Source: Bacillus sp. SB49 (GTDB taxonomy: Bacteria > Bacillota > Bacilli > Bacillales > Halobacillaceae). Taken from it: a DNA stretch of 64,000 bases. A program made the position numbers and the translations under genes. The notes under the pieces were generated by a model. The model searched no databases and had not been told where the DNA came from. It saw nothing but the letters and a program-made list of their open reading frames with translations. The stretch is taken from positions 1,277,501 to 1,341,500 of the forward strand of contig NZ_CP048117.1 in NCBI RefSeq assembly GCF_000469135.2, written 5' to 3'. This document shows, one piece after another, positions 17,277-25,666 of this stretch (the first letter of the stretch is position 1; each line of letters opens with the position of its first letter).

Positions 17277-17936
17277 TTAGTATGTTCTTTCAGTAAAGCC
17301 TTCGGCAATATCTTTTCTAGCAAAATATGAGCCGCCTGTTCCACCAGATACACTAAATCCAGCTGCTTCAAACCCTGCGGATGCTTCATAAGTAGTTTCT
17401 ACTTCAATTGTTGCAGCTCCCGTTACCTCGATTTCAGTTGTAGGAAAAGAACCAGTTGTTGATATAGCATCAGATGTTCTATTGACTAGCTGGTGATTTC
17501 CACTAGATGTTTGCCAGAAAGTATCTCTTACTTCATTAATTTGTCTAAAGGAACCTGATCCTTCTATTACAAGGCGTGCGCTCAAAGTACTTTCTAAATC
17601 ATTATCTATTCGTGATTCGCTGACAGTTAAAAATGTATCTTGGGCACTAACCTCTTGTGTAGATAGAGGTATTTCTTCTTTAACAGTGAAGGTTTTTAAT
17701 AATTCATTAGTCTCCTTATCATAGATGAATAACTTTTCCTTTAAAGGCTCCTCAACTTTCTCAATACTCACCTCAGACTTCTTATACGGAATTACTACAT
17801 TAAGTCCCATTAAGTTTTCAGTATATTCATCAGAATTATCTGTTGTACTAATCGATGCAGATGCTGAAGTTCCAAAGCTAATCAATGCAAAAAATAAAAC
17901 AATGAAAAATACGGGTAACAAAAACATTTTCTTCAA
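17277..17936 (-). CDS. Secreted protein, unknown function
   Basis: 219 residues from TTG at 17936, with GAGGGGTGAT upstream. Residues 1-26 form a Sec signal peptide ending near T-S-A-S-A-S. The mature region begins Ser/Thr-rich, has a central charged part, and ends in a Gly/Ser/Thr-rich beta-like domain (about residues 150-210) with no cysteines. I do not recognise the family. It lies about 110 bases upstream of the lipoprotein gene on the same strand and may be cotranscribed. Confidence 0.6.
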   Translation of the reverse strand: MKKMFLLPVFFIVLFFALISFGTSASASISTTDNSDEYTENLMGLNVVIPYKKSEVSIEKVEEPLKEKLFIYDKETNELLKTFTVKEEIPLSTQEVSAQDTFLTVSESRIDNDLESTLSARLVIEGSGSFRQINEVRDTFWQTSSGNHQLVNRTSDAISTTGSFPTTEIEVTGAATIEVETTYEASAGFEAAGFSVSGGTGGSYFARKDIAEGFTERTY

Positions 17937-18002
17937 AATATAATCACCCCTCATTTGGTATATATTGTATGTAACCTTTTTGTAATAAAATAAACATAAC
18001 AT

Positions 18003-18744
18003 TACGATTTAATTTAATAAGGAGTCAAATGGAACGAGGGAAAAGTTACCTGTTATTTATGCTTGAGGATCTATTGCAACTTGGGGGGCAAGTTGCAGGA
18101 AAATAAGAGACTATTCTACTGCTTTTGGTAATTTTTATGATAACGGATATACTGGATACGATTTTAAGGCTGAAACAAACAAATTTAGCTAGAGATAAAA
18201 AGTAATTCTTATACAAAGAGAATATTTATGATTAATAAAGTTTACTTTAGTAGTAGTTTTATTAGCATTACTAATTACAGTAGGTGTAGGGCAAGCCGAT
18301 ATTCCTGATTATGAGAACTTCAATAATACGATGGGTTGTTTTAACAGTAGTGGCTACACTACTGTTAACTCTGGTTTAGCGTTTACAGGGACTTAACTAA
18401 ACCAGAATAAATGGTGTTAATTATTGTCGTTTACTGCTGTATTTCTTGTCATTCAGTGGTAAAAAGTACGTCAAGGTTGTTATATTTCCTTAGCTGCAAT
18501 TAGTAGTAGAATTCTACTGATTATCTCAGTAATTTTATATTTTGTTTGGTGGTTTACACATTGATTTAATATAGTTAATTAGCACATAGCTCTATGTGAA
18601 AACAACTCGATACGGAGTGTTAAATTGGAAGTTTCTTATTTGTAATAATATCAACACTAAATTTTAACAGGGGCAATGAATTTAGAATATTTTGAAACAT
18701 CTAATATACTCAAACGTATACAAAATATAAAGGGGGGGATGATG
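18003..18744. other. AT-rich stretch with remnants of small exported or membrane proteins
   Basis: No intact gene above about 40 codons with a ribosome site. Three readable pieces remain: a Tyr/Gly/Asn-rich tail without a start at about 18072-18190; a frameshifted signal-peptide gene at 18228-18396 (separate entry); and a hydrophobic tail ending in TGA at about 18564, also without a start. Together they look like a decayed cluster of small exported peptides. Confidence 0.45.
18228..18396 (+). pseudogene. Frameshifted gene for a small secreted peptide
   Basis: ATG at 18228 opens a frame whose first four codons look like a signal-peptide start (M-I-N-K) but soon derail. A one-base shift at 18240 enters a frame encoding a long hydrophobic Val/Leu-rich core, V-G-Q-A-D as likely cleavage region, and about 30 mature residues rich in Asn, Ser, Thr and Gly, ending in TAA at 18396. 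AAAGAG precedes the ATG. The mature peptide would be about 3 kDa with one cysteine. Family unknown. Confidence 0.4.
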
Positions 18745-19065
18745 ATGAAGCATGTGTTTTGGTCTTCAGCGACAATCGTGGCTATAGCGGCGGCCAACTG
18801 GCTTATTGCCGCCTTCTTGGGAGGAACGGTGATGGATTATGCCTTCCTTACCGGTTTAGCGGCGGCTACCACCGTTGGCTTTTTTAATTCTTCCGGGGGA
18901 TTTGCATCGGATGCCATCCGTCTGAGTGCCCAGGCACAGACGGGCATCAAAGTGGAGAAGGATAAGCAGACCTTCCGGCCGACGGTCGTTTTTTATACGG
19001 CTGTCGTTTATACGATCGTCGCTCTTATCGCCACGATCATTTATTACAAGGATTATTTCCTGTGA
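18745..19065 (+). CDS. Small membrane protein, unknown function
   Basis: 106 residues from ATG at 18745, the third of three in-frame ATGs after AAAGGGGGGG and the one with proper spacing. Three hydrophobic helices are predicted by eye (about 4-24, 29-48 and 82-102) with a polar, Gln/Lys-containing loop between the second and third. No family recognised, although the ATT/GFFNSSGGFASD loop looks conserved in style. The nucleotidyltransferase gene starts four bases before its stop, so the two are coupled. Confidence 0.6.
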   Translation: MKHVFWSSATIVAIAAANWLIAAFLGGTVMDYAFLTGLAAATTVGFFNSSGGFASDAIRLSAQAQTGIKVEKDKQTFRPTVVFYTAVVYTIVALIATIIYYKDYFL

Positions 19066-19847
19066 GGGGAGCGGATCTGGTAAAGAAAGCAGAGGCGCAG
19101 GCCGCGTTTTACGCGGAAAATCCGAAGGTGGAGGTGATCTTTCTTGCGGGATCGGTCGCGCGCGGATGGGATGATGCGTTTTCGGACATTGAATTGCACA
19201 TCCTTTGGAAAGCGCCGCCGACGGAGGAGGATCGAATCGGCCCGGTTTCTGAGGTGGGTGGATCGATTCTGAGCTTCGAACCATATGAAGACGAAGAATG
19301 GTCGGAAGCCTACACCGACGAGTCGGGGCTGAAGTTTGAAATCAGCAGTTTCCTTACGGAGACAGTGGAACGGTACATAACAGACGTCGTCGAAGACGGA
19401 GAGTTCGATTATGATAAACAGTGCATCCTGTCTTCCATTCAGGATGGAAAGATTCTTTATGGAAAAGCGCAGGGGCAACGGATGAAAACAAGGACGGATG
19501 CTTATCCGGATGTGCTCGCAGCGAAGATGATTTCTGAAAACCTCGAGCTGACGAATCGCTGGAGCAACCGACAGGCGCTGAAGGCCCGCGGGGACTGGTT
19601 GATGTTTTATGATCTTGTGACGTTTGTCCAGAAAAAGTTGATGGGCGTATTGTTCGGCATGAACCGGATGTATGTCCAGCATCCTTCTTTCAAGTGGATG
19701 GTATGGAACATAGACAGAATGGAAGAAAAGCCGGAGCGTTTTGGCGAGCGGATGTCCACCCTTATCTCTAAAGATCCCGCGGATACGCTCGCTGACTTGG
19801 AAGCGTTGGTGGAAGAGGTGCGGGCCTTGGTATCGAAGCGCGGTTGA
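19062..19847 (+). CDS. Nucleotidyltransferase-like domain protein
   Basis: 261 residues from GTG at 19062, overlapping the previous gene by four bases. The N-terminus has the nucleotidyltransferase core: helix, strand VIFLAGSVARGWDDAFSDIELHI with the G-S motif and two acidic residues, as in aminoglycoside and minimal nucleotidyltransferases. A third acidic residue would lie in the KFEIS strand. The C-terminal two thirds is helical and resembles DUF4037-like proteins. Possible roles include nucleotidylation of a small molecule or protein; no substrate can be assigned. A terminator follows. Confidence 0.75.
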   Translation: MRGADLVKKAEAQAAFYAENPKVEVIFLAGSVARGWDDAFSDIELHILWKAPPTEEDRIGPVSEVGGSILSFEPYEDEEWSEAYTDESGLKFEISSFLTETVERYITDVVEDGEFDYDKQCILSSIQDGKILYGKAQGQRMKTRTDAYPDVLAAKMISENLELTNRWSNRQALKARGDWLMFYDLVTFVQKKLMGVLFGMNRMYVQHPSFKWMVWNIDRMEEKPERFGERMSTLISKDPADTLADLEALVEEVRALVSKRG

Positions 19848-19854
19848 CAGGTAT

Positions 19855-19891
19855 TAAAAAACCAGCGGAGCTCTATGCTCCGCTGGTTTTA
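19855..19891 (+). terminator. Terminator of the nucleotidyltransferase-like gene
   Basis: AAACCAGCGGAGC pairs with GCTCCGCTGGTTT around TCTAT, followed by T-rich sequence. Confidence 0.85.
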
Positions 19892-19910
19892 TCTATATTC
19901 TCAAAAAGTA

Positions 19911-19939
19911 TTGCATTGGGAAGAAAGGTATGGTAAATT
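19911..19939 (+). promoter_or_regulatory. Candidate promoter of helD
   Basis: TTGCAT (19911-19916), 17-base spacer, TAAATT (19934-19939) preceded by TGG as an extended -10. Confidence 0.5.
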
Positions 19940-20050
19940 TAATCAGTGACTCTATTTTAACTATTGAACATATGTATCCATTATAAATTATAACTTAAAA
20001 AGGGCGCGGAGTCAATAGCGGATGCGTTTTTTTCTAAAGGAGGACTTATT

Positions 20051-22393
20051 TTGGGCGACGAAATACAGAAAGAACAGAGATATTTGGATATGGTGATGGC
20101 AGATATCGCAAGGCAGATCGGCGTATTGGAAGCGGACGCCGCCAAGCGGAAAGAAGAAGTGATCCATATCCGTAAGCACTTTTGGGATGATCTGAAAATC
20201 AACATGGATACGTTCGACGACTATCTGGAAACGATCATCGGGATGAGACAGCAGGCGCAGGATCTGTCGGTCAGTCAGGGAACGCACAGACAGGCCTTCC
20301 ACCGCTTGGAAAGGCTGAAGCGGGTGGAAGAAGTTCCGTATTTCGGCCGGATCGATTTCAGAGAAGAGGGTCAGGAGGAAGCGGAGTCTGTTCATATCGG
20401 GATATCGACGATTACGGATGAAGCCGATGAATCGATTCTCATCTATGACTGGCGGGCCCCGATTTCAAGTGTCTATTATGACTATGCGCCGGGCCCTGCC
20501 GCCTATCACACACCGGAGGGCCGCATTCACGGGGAGCTTGAAAAAAAGTGGCAGTACAACATTAAGAATGGTGTCATTGAGTCCATGTTTGATACGAGTG
20601 TGACCATCGGGGATGAAATACTTCAGGGAGTTCTTGGCCAGGGTTCCAACAAACACATGCAGAGCATCGTTGCAACCATCCAGAAAGAGCAGAACAAGAT
20701 CATCCGGCATGTGAAAGGGAAACTCCTGATGGTGCACGGCGCAGCGGGCAGCGGCAAGACGTCGGCAGCGCTCCAGCGAATCGCTTATTTCCTGTATAAA
20801 TTCCGGGAAAACTTGAGAGCGGATCAAATCATCCTTTTTTCTCCTAATGCTATGTTCTCCAATTACGTCTCCCACGTCCTGCCGGAATTAGGGGAAGAAA
20901 ATATGGAGCAGGAAACATTCCAGGACTATTTGGAGTACCGGCTCGAGGATTCCTTCTCCGTGGAAGGTCCTTACGAGCAGCTGGAGTACATGCTGGAATG
21001 CACGGACGACCCTGATTACGGCGTAAGAAGGGCAAGTGCTCAATTTAAAGCCTCCTCCGTTTTCTTTGAAGGGATGAAAACATACCGCGACATGCTGGAG
21101 TCCTCCGGCATGATTTTCCGTGGGCTGAAGTTTCGCGGAAAATCGCTGGTCAAAGCAGCGGATATCGCCGAGCGCTTTTATACGGAGGATACAAACCTCC
21201 GTTTCAACAACAGGATCGAGAAGCTGAAGGACTGGCTTCTCGAGATGATCGACCGGATCGAGGTTGGGGAACTGGAAAAGTCGTGGGTCCAGGAAGAAAT
21301 CGAGCTGCTCAGTAAAGATGATCTCCAGAAGGTATATACTCGTCTGGATAAGGAAAAAGAATACGAAGACGGCACTTATAAATTTTATGAAAAAGAACAG
21401 GAAGTCCTTTCCCGCTTGATCGTCCGTAGAAGGTTGAAGCCGCTCCGCCGAAAGATCGAGGCGCTTCAGTTCATCCATATCAAGAACTTGTATCGCCAGA
21501 TCTTTGATGAATCTCTCCATGACAAGTTGTGGGGCGACAGTCGTATACCTGATGAGTGGTCCCGTATTTGTGAAATGACGAAGGAGGCGTTGAAGGAAGG
21601 GAAGCTGTATCAGGAAGATGCGACGCCTTACCTTCTTTTGAAGGAGCTTATTCAAGGCTTCCAGTCGAATAACGCCATCAAATATGTGCTGATCGATGAA
21701 GCGCAGGACTATTCGGTGTTCCAATTCGAGTTCATCAAACGATTGTTCCCGAGAGCCCGCATGACGGTGTTGGGAGATTTCAATCAGGCGATATTCGCCC
21801 ACGCGGACCAATCGGTGAACTTTGATTTTCTGAGTGGATTGTACGGGCCAGAGGAAACAGAAAGCATTACGCTGGATCGAAGCTACCGGTCGACGAAGCA
21901 GATCATTGAATTTACAAGAGAGCTTGTGCCGGAAGGGGAACAGATCAAGGCGTTTGAGCGGGAAGGAGAAAAGCCGAAGCTGACCACGCTTGATACCCGG
22001 GAAGAGCTGCATGCAGAGATCGTGTCCCGGGTCGCTGCGTTGAAACAGGAAGGCCACTATACGATCGCCATCATTTGTAAATCGGCTCGGGAAAGCGCGG
22101 ATGCCTTTGAGGGACTAGGGGCAGTCGACGACCTTAAGCTCGTTAAGAAAAGCACGGACGAATACGAGCAGGGTGTGGTCGTCCTTCCGTCCTATCTTGC
22201 AAAAGGGATCGAATTCGATGCGGTCCTTATTTATGATGCGTCGGATCGGGTCTATGGAGAAGAGCACCTGCGCCGGCTGTTTTATACCGCCTGTACGCGT
22301 GCGATGCACACGCTTTACCTGTACAGTGTCGGGGAGCCGACGCGTCTGTTGAACGGAGTATCTCTTGGCACGGTTCTCGCTGTGTCGAAGTGA
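20051..22393 (+). CDS. helD: HelD-type RNA polymerase-associated UvrD-like helicase
   Basis: 780 residues, matching Bacillus HelD in length and order: an N-terminal coiled coil (about 1-90) that probes RNA polymerase channels, Walker A GAAGSGKT at 230-237, a long helical insertion (about 290-560), LIDEAQDYSVFQ as Walker B, then UvrD-like motifs including SYRSTKQI and the C-terminal VLIYDASD and FYTACTRAMH. HelD pulls stalled RNA polymerase off DNA. TTG at 20051 follows AAAGGAGG. It is monocistronic with its own promoter and terminator. Confidence 0.9.
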   Translation: MGDEIQKEQRYLDMVMADIARQIGVLEADAAKRKEEVIHIRKHFWDDLKINMDTFDDYLETIIGMRQQAQDLSVSQGTHRQAFHRLERLKRVEEVPYFGRIDFREEGQEEAESVHIGISTITDEADESILIYDWRAPISSVYYDYAPGPAAYHTPEGRIHGELEKKWQYNIKNGVIESMFDTSVTIGDEILQGVLGQGSNKHMQSIVATIQKEQNKIIRHVKGKLLMVHGAAGSGKTSAALQRIAYFLYKFRENLRADQIILFSPNAMFSNYVSHVLPELGEENMEQETFQDYLEYRLEDSFSVEGPYEQLEYMLECTDDPDYGVRRASAQFKASSVFFEGMKTYRDMLESSGMIFRGLKFRGKSLVKAADIAERFYTEDTNLRFNNRIEKLKDWLLEMIDRIEVGELEKSWVQEEIELLSKDDLQKVYTRLDKEKEYEDGTYKFYEKEQEVLSRLIVRRRLKPLRRKIEALQFIHIKNLYRQIFDESLHDKLWGDSRIPDEWSRICEMTKEALKEGKLYQEDATPYLLLKELIQGFQSNNAIKYVLIDEAQDYSVFQFEFIKRLFPRARMTVLGDFNQAIFAHADQSVNFDFLSGLYGPEETESITLDRSYRSTKQIIEFTRELVPEGEQIKAFEREGEKPKLTTLDTREELHAEIVSRVAALKQEGHYTIAIICKSARESADAFEGLGAVDDLKLVKKSTDEYEQGVVVLPSYLAKGIEFDAVLIYDASDRVYGEEHLRRLFYTACTRAMHTLYLYSVGEPTRLLNGVSLGTVLAVSK

Positions 22394-22415
22394 AACGGAG
22401 ATCTATGATAATGGT

Positions 22416-22447
22416 AAAAAAGCTTATCCTGATGGGTAAGCTTTTTT
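22416..22447 (+). terminator. Terminator of helD
   Basis: AAAAAGCTTATCC pairs with GGGTAAGCTTTTT with one mismatch, around TGAT, ending in a T-run. Confidence 0.8.
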
Positions 22448-22552
22448 GCTGTCTCAAAGGAAGAGGGCTCCTTTCCATTGTTAAATATGTTAAAAAAATG
22501 AAATAAATGATAAATTGTTAATAGACAGGATTCATAAAGGGAGAGGGTTCAG

Positions 22553-23131
22553 ATGAAGACGGTGCTCGTGTTTGTTACAGATGGTTATGCGGATTGGGAA
22601 GTGGGCTACATAACGGCGGAGTTGAATAAGCCGGGAACGGGGTACAGTATCGAAACGATGGGCATTGATAAGGAACCCAAAGTGTCGATGGGCGGTATGA
22701 CGGTGCTGCCCGATTATCAGTTGGGTGAACGCTTGGACCCATCTCCTGCTATGGTCATATTTCCGGGCGGGACGGGATGGAGAGAAGAGAAAAACCAGCA
22801 GGCGGAAGCGCTCGTACGGAGTTGTTTGGACCTGGATGTACCGGTAGCGGCCATCTGTGATGCAGCGACGTTCCTCGGCAGGCATGGGTTCCTTGATAAT
22901 CGGAAGCATACCGGTAACTCATTGGCATATTTGAAGGAAGGGGCGGCTGCTTATGAGGGAGACTCCTTGTATATAGAGGCGCAGTCTGTTCGCAGCAGCG
23001 GTTTGATCACGGCTAACGGCAGTGCGGCGCTGGAATTTTCGCGGGATATTCTTACGGAATTGAACGTAATGGATGAGCGCGGTCGCGAGGAATGGTACGG
23101 CTTCTTTAAAGAAGGATTCCTGTCAAATTGA
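22553..23131 (+). CDS. DJ-1/PfpI family type 1 glutamine amidotransferase-like protein
   Basis: 192 residues with the DJ-1/PfpI fold: an N-terminal strand with FVTDGYADWEVGY, VIFPGGTGW before the nucleophile elbow, and AAICDAATFLGR with Cys102 as the probable nucleophile. Members act as glyoxalases, deglycases or chaperones, or are uncharacterised; this branch resembles Bacillus YdeA-like proteins. Ribosome site GGGAGAGG. It is followed closely by a 55-codon gene and probably heads a short operon. Confidence 0.85.
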   Translation: MKTVLVFVTDGYADWEVGYITAELNKPGTGYSIETMGIDKEPKVSMGGMTVLPDYQLGERLDPSPAMVIFPGGTGWREEKNQQAEALVRSCLDLDVPVAAICDAATFLGRHGFLDNRKHTGNSLAYLKEGAAAYEGDSLYIEAQSVRSSGLITANGSAALEFSRDILTELNVMDERGREEWYGFFKEGFLSN

Positions 23132-23143
23132 GGGGGAAGTGAG

Positions 23144-23311
23144 ATGAATAGGAAAAGTAAATGGAAACGGAAGAAAGCAAGGAAGTCTGATTCCGGCGAC
23201 TGGCTGGATATTCTGTTATTCATCCCTGAATTGCTGCTGCTTCCGTTCCGACTCCTTCTTTGGATGCTCCGAATGGCCGGGAAGGCGCTCCATTCTTTAT
23301 TCGACTGGTGA
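23144..23311 (+). CDS. Small basic amphipathic protein (55 residues)
   Basis: ATG at 23144 follows GGGGGAAGTGAG. The product begins with a run of Lys and Arg, then a Leu-rich hydrophobic or amphipathic helix (D-I-L-L-F-I-P-E-L-L-L-L-P-F) and an aromatic end. It could be peripheral or single-pass in the membrane. No family recognised. Tight spacing between the DJ-1-like gene and the next gene supports it being real. Confidence 0.55.
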   Translation: MNRKSKWKRKKARKSDSGDWLDILLFIPELLLLPFRLLLWMLRMAGKALHSLFDW

Positions 23312-23324
23312 TGGAGGTGGGAAC

Positions 23325-23612
23325 ATGATGGATGATTTGCAGGCTTTTCTCGAGTCGGAAATTACTGATCAGGAGTACTATGAAGGCATTCTTGCCTTTA
23401 TCCAATCTCCCAATATAAGGAGCGGGGAATATGAATGCAATACCTTCATTGTGAGGAAGATTAATCGCTCCAGCTTTCTCATTTATGAGGAGTTCGAGGT
23501 GGACGGACGTGTAATAACGCAGGGGGAAACAGCGTCTTCTCATGACAATCTAGTGAAACAAATGCAGGAATGCGCGCAAAAACAGGGGTTTACCCTCTGT
23601 CATTATCCATAA
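23325..23612 (+). CDS. Hypothetical small soluble protein
   Basis: 95 residues, acidic, no signal or membrane segment. GGAGGTGGGAAC precedes the ATG pair at 23325. It has a helical start and a beta-strand middle (ECNTFIVRKINRSSFLIYEEFEV). Family not recognised. It lies 13 bases after the 55-codon gene and about 20 bases before a GNAT gene, in one apparent transcription unit. Confidence 0.6.
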   Translation: MMDDLQAFLESEITDQEYYEGILAFIQSPNIRSGEYECNTFIVRKINRSSFLIYEEFEVDGRVITQGETASSHDNLVKQMQECAQKQGFTLCHYP

Positions 23613-23631
23613 TCGGGAAGGAGGAGGAGAA

Positions 23632-24048
23632 TTGAGAATCATAGAAGAAGAAAAACTGGAGGATTATGTAAGGGAGAAAGTCATCGAACATAACATGCGT
23701 ATGCTGCCGGATGAGCTTAAGACGCCGAATGAAGATATCAGTTTCCTGTTGAAAGAGGACGACGATACGATCGTCGGAGGAATTACGGCGAACATGTTCT
23801 GGCATCACATGCATATTGAATTCTTCTGGGTGGAGGAAACATTAAGAGGAAAAGGATATGGAAGTGCGCTGCTTGAAAAAATGGAAACGGCCGCCCGCGA
23901 AAAAGGATGCCGCTTCATCCATTTGGATACGTTCAGCTTCCAGGCACCGGACTTTTATAAGCGGCATGGATTCGAGGTGTTCGGAACACTGGAGGATCAC
24001 CCGGAGGGATTCGCGCAGTATTACATGGTCAAACGGTTCGACCGTTGA
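23632..24048 (+). CDS. GNAT family N-acetyltransferase
   Basis: 138 residues from TTG at 23632, preceded by GGAGGAGGAG. The acetyl-CoA loop is RGKGYGSALL (about residues 76-85) after the strand IEFFWVEE; the C-terminal HLDTFSFQAPDFYKRHGFEVFG matches GNAT motif B. Acceptor substrate unknown. It lies between the hypothetical small gene and an NTF2-like gene. Confidence 0.85.
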   Translation: MRIIEEEKLEDYVREKVIEHNMRMLPDELKTPNEDISFLLKEDDDTIVGGITANMFWHHMHIEFFWVEETLRGKGYGSALLEKMETAAREKGCRFIHLDTFSFQAPDFYKRHGFEVFGTLEDHPEGFAQYYMVKRFDR

Positions 24049-24075
24049 AGATTATTCATAGAAAGGAGCATATCT

Positions 24076-24453
24076 ATGGAAAAAATAGAAAAAGTACTGG
24101 ACGCGTATTTTTCTGCTTGGAATGAGGGATTTGCTACGAAGGAGGCTGCGGGCATACGAGCGTTTATGTCCAGGGATTTCGTCGGTTATTGGTCCCGGTC
24201 GGATATTCTGCAGCCGGATCCATATTTCTACGACTATGACTTGGAAGCTGTCTTGAAGCAGATGGATGAGGCGGAGAAGACTTTTGAAATCGCTTCTATA
24301 GGGGAGAGGAAGGACGGGCAGGAGAAGATCGTGCTCGGGAGGGAGACCAACGTCATCCAGGGAACCGCCTTTTCTGCACAGTGTATGTTCGTTTGGAGGA
24401 AAGAAGCGGATGATTGGAAACTCGTGAAGGAATACATAGAACTGGAAAGATAG
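24076..24453 (+). CDS. NTF2-like / SnoaL-like protein
   Basis: 125 residues, with the pattern of the NTF2-like cone fold: an N-terminal helix with YFSAWNEGF, FMSRDFVGYWSR, then curved strands ending VWRKEADDWKLVKEYIEL. Such proteins bind small ligands or act as isomerases and hydrolases; this one is uncharacterised. AAAGGAGC precedes the ATG. It is 27 bases after the GNAT gene. Confidence 0.7.
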   Translation: MEKIEKVLDAYFSAWNEGFATKEAAGIRAFMSRDFVGYWSRSDILQPDPYFYDYDLEAVLKQMDEAEKTFEIASIGERKDGQEKIVLGRETNVIQGTAFSAQCMFVWRKEADDWKLVKEYIELER

Positions 24454-24527
24454 GAAGTAAAATTGGGTTGTTCAGACTTGGGGGTTTCCGAGTTTTTTCT
24501 GTGGTGGATGAGAGGAGAGAAAAGGGT

Positions 24528-25166
24528 ATGAAAGTGGATAAGAGGGAAGTAGAAATAAGAGGGAGAAAGCTCGCTTACACATATATTCAAAATCAATCCG
24601 ACACCGTCTGCTTCATGCTGTCCGGATCCAGTTACACCTATGACAAACCGCTGTTTTACTACGCGACGATGGGCATGCTTGAGAAGCGTACCGATATCGT
24701 CCATATTCATTACGATTACATGGATGAGAGGCTTGATTTATATGATGACAAGTTTTCGGCATTGGTTTCAGAAGACGTCGATGCGGTAATCCGTGCTGTA
24801 TTATTCGGTCGGACCTACTCACGTATGGTGGTGGTGGCGAAATCGCTCGGCACACTTGCTTTAGGGCGCAGGATGTTTGATGATTATCCCGATGCTTACT
24901 TCGTCATCTTGACGCCGCTGCTTAAGAAAGATTCTCTGGCAGCAACACTTGCAGGCGTATCCAACAAGATACTTATCATCATAGGAGACAAGGATCATCA
25001 TTATATGGAAGAAACGGTGAAACGGGTAATGAAGGGAGAGGCAAAAGTCACTACTATTCAAGAGGCGGACCATTCGCTCGAGGCTGTCCCGTTGGACCCC
25101 TTCAGGTCTCTGACCATCATGCATCAAGTCATCACGGAAATCACGTCGTTTCTTTATGATGAATGA
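24528..25166 (+). CDS. Alpha/beta hydrolase
   Basis: 212 residues from ATG at 24528, preceded by GAGAGGAGAG. The core fold shows CFMLSGSSY (oxyanion-hole strand), VVVAKSLGTLALGR with Ser as nucleophile in a relaxed A-K-S-L-G elbow, LIIIGDKDHHY with the acid, and EADHSLE with the catalytic His. It belongs to the small alpha/beta hydrolases with unknown substrate. Confidence 0.75.
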   Translation: MKVDKREVEIRGRKLAYTYIQNQSDTVCFMLSGSSYTYDKPLFYYATMGMLEKRTDIVHIHYDYMDERLDLYDDKFSALVSEDVDAVIRAVLFGRTYSRMVVVAKSLGTLALGRRMFDDYPDAYFVILTPLLKKDSLAATLAGVSNKILIIIGDKDHHYMEETVKRVMKGEAKVTTIQEADHSLEAVPLDPFRSLTIMHQVITEITSFLYDE

Positions 25167-25234
25167 TACCGTTCTTCTGAACCGTTGAGCAAGCGAATAT
25201 ACATGGACGGATAAAAGAAGGAAGGACTGATTTC

Positions 25235-25633
25235 ATGCCATCCTCCCTATGTGATCATTTCGCTGAGCTGGTAAACGGCAGGAGCCGCTTGGAACACGGG
25301 ACCTGTACCGTATCGCTGCATCGGACTTTCCAGGCCGTGGTTAAAGGCCGTCCTAGTCGGGCGGTCGTCCCTGTCGGTCTTTCTTTTGAATCCCTTGATA
25401 CGAATGGAAGAGCTTTGTGTCTTGCAGAAGTAGCGGTATTAGAAGAGGAAATACCGGGCTTTATGCGTGCCGTTGTCCAGCAGGGACTGGTTGTGGGCGC
25501 GCTTCATAATCATTGGCTGTATATGAATCCGATTGTCATGTATATGCACATCCAATCAGTGGAACCGCCGCTTGATTTCGCCGGTAAAATGGCGCGGGCG
25601 TTTTCATCGTTAAGCAGTTATCCCGTCCCTTGA
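25235..25633 (+). CDS. DUF1259 (LppY/LpqO-like) single-domain protein
   Basis: 132 residues. The segment VVGALHNHWLYMNPIVMYMHIQSVEPP is the hallmark of DUF1259 (H-x-H pattern). Most DUF1259 proteins I recall are secreted with two such domains and around 270 residues; this has one domain, no signal peptide and no internal repeat. GGAAGGACTG lies ahead of the ATG. Function unknown; the histidines suggest metal binding. Confidence 0.7.
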   Translation: MPSSLCDHFAELVNGRSRLEHGTCTVSLHRTFQAVVKGRPSRAVVPVGLSFESLDTNGRALCLAEVAVLEEEIPGFMRAVVQQGLVVGALHNHWLYMNPIVMYMHIQSVEPPLDFAGKMARAFSSLSSYPVP

Positions 25634-25666
25634 TTAGAAAGAGAACAACAATAAAGGAGGCAGCAT

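Noticed and set aside
18072-18564. Possible lactococcin 972-like bacteriocin cluster
   Set aside because: The Tyr/Gly-rich fragment and hydrophobic tails recall such systems only loosely; no intact leader, export or immunity genes.
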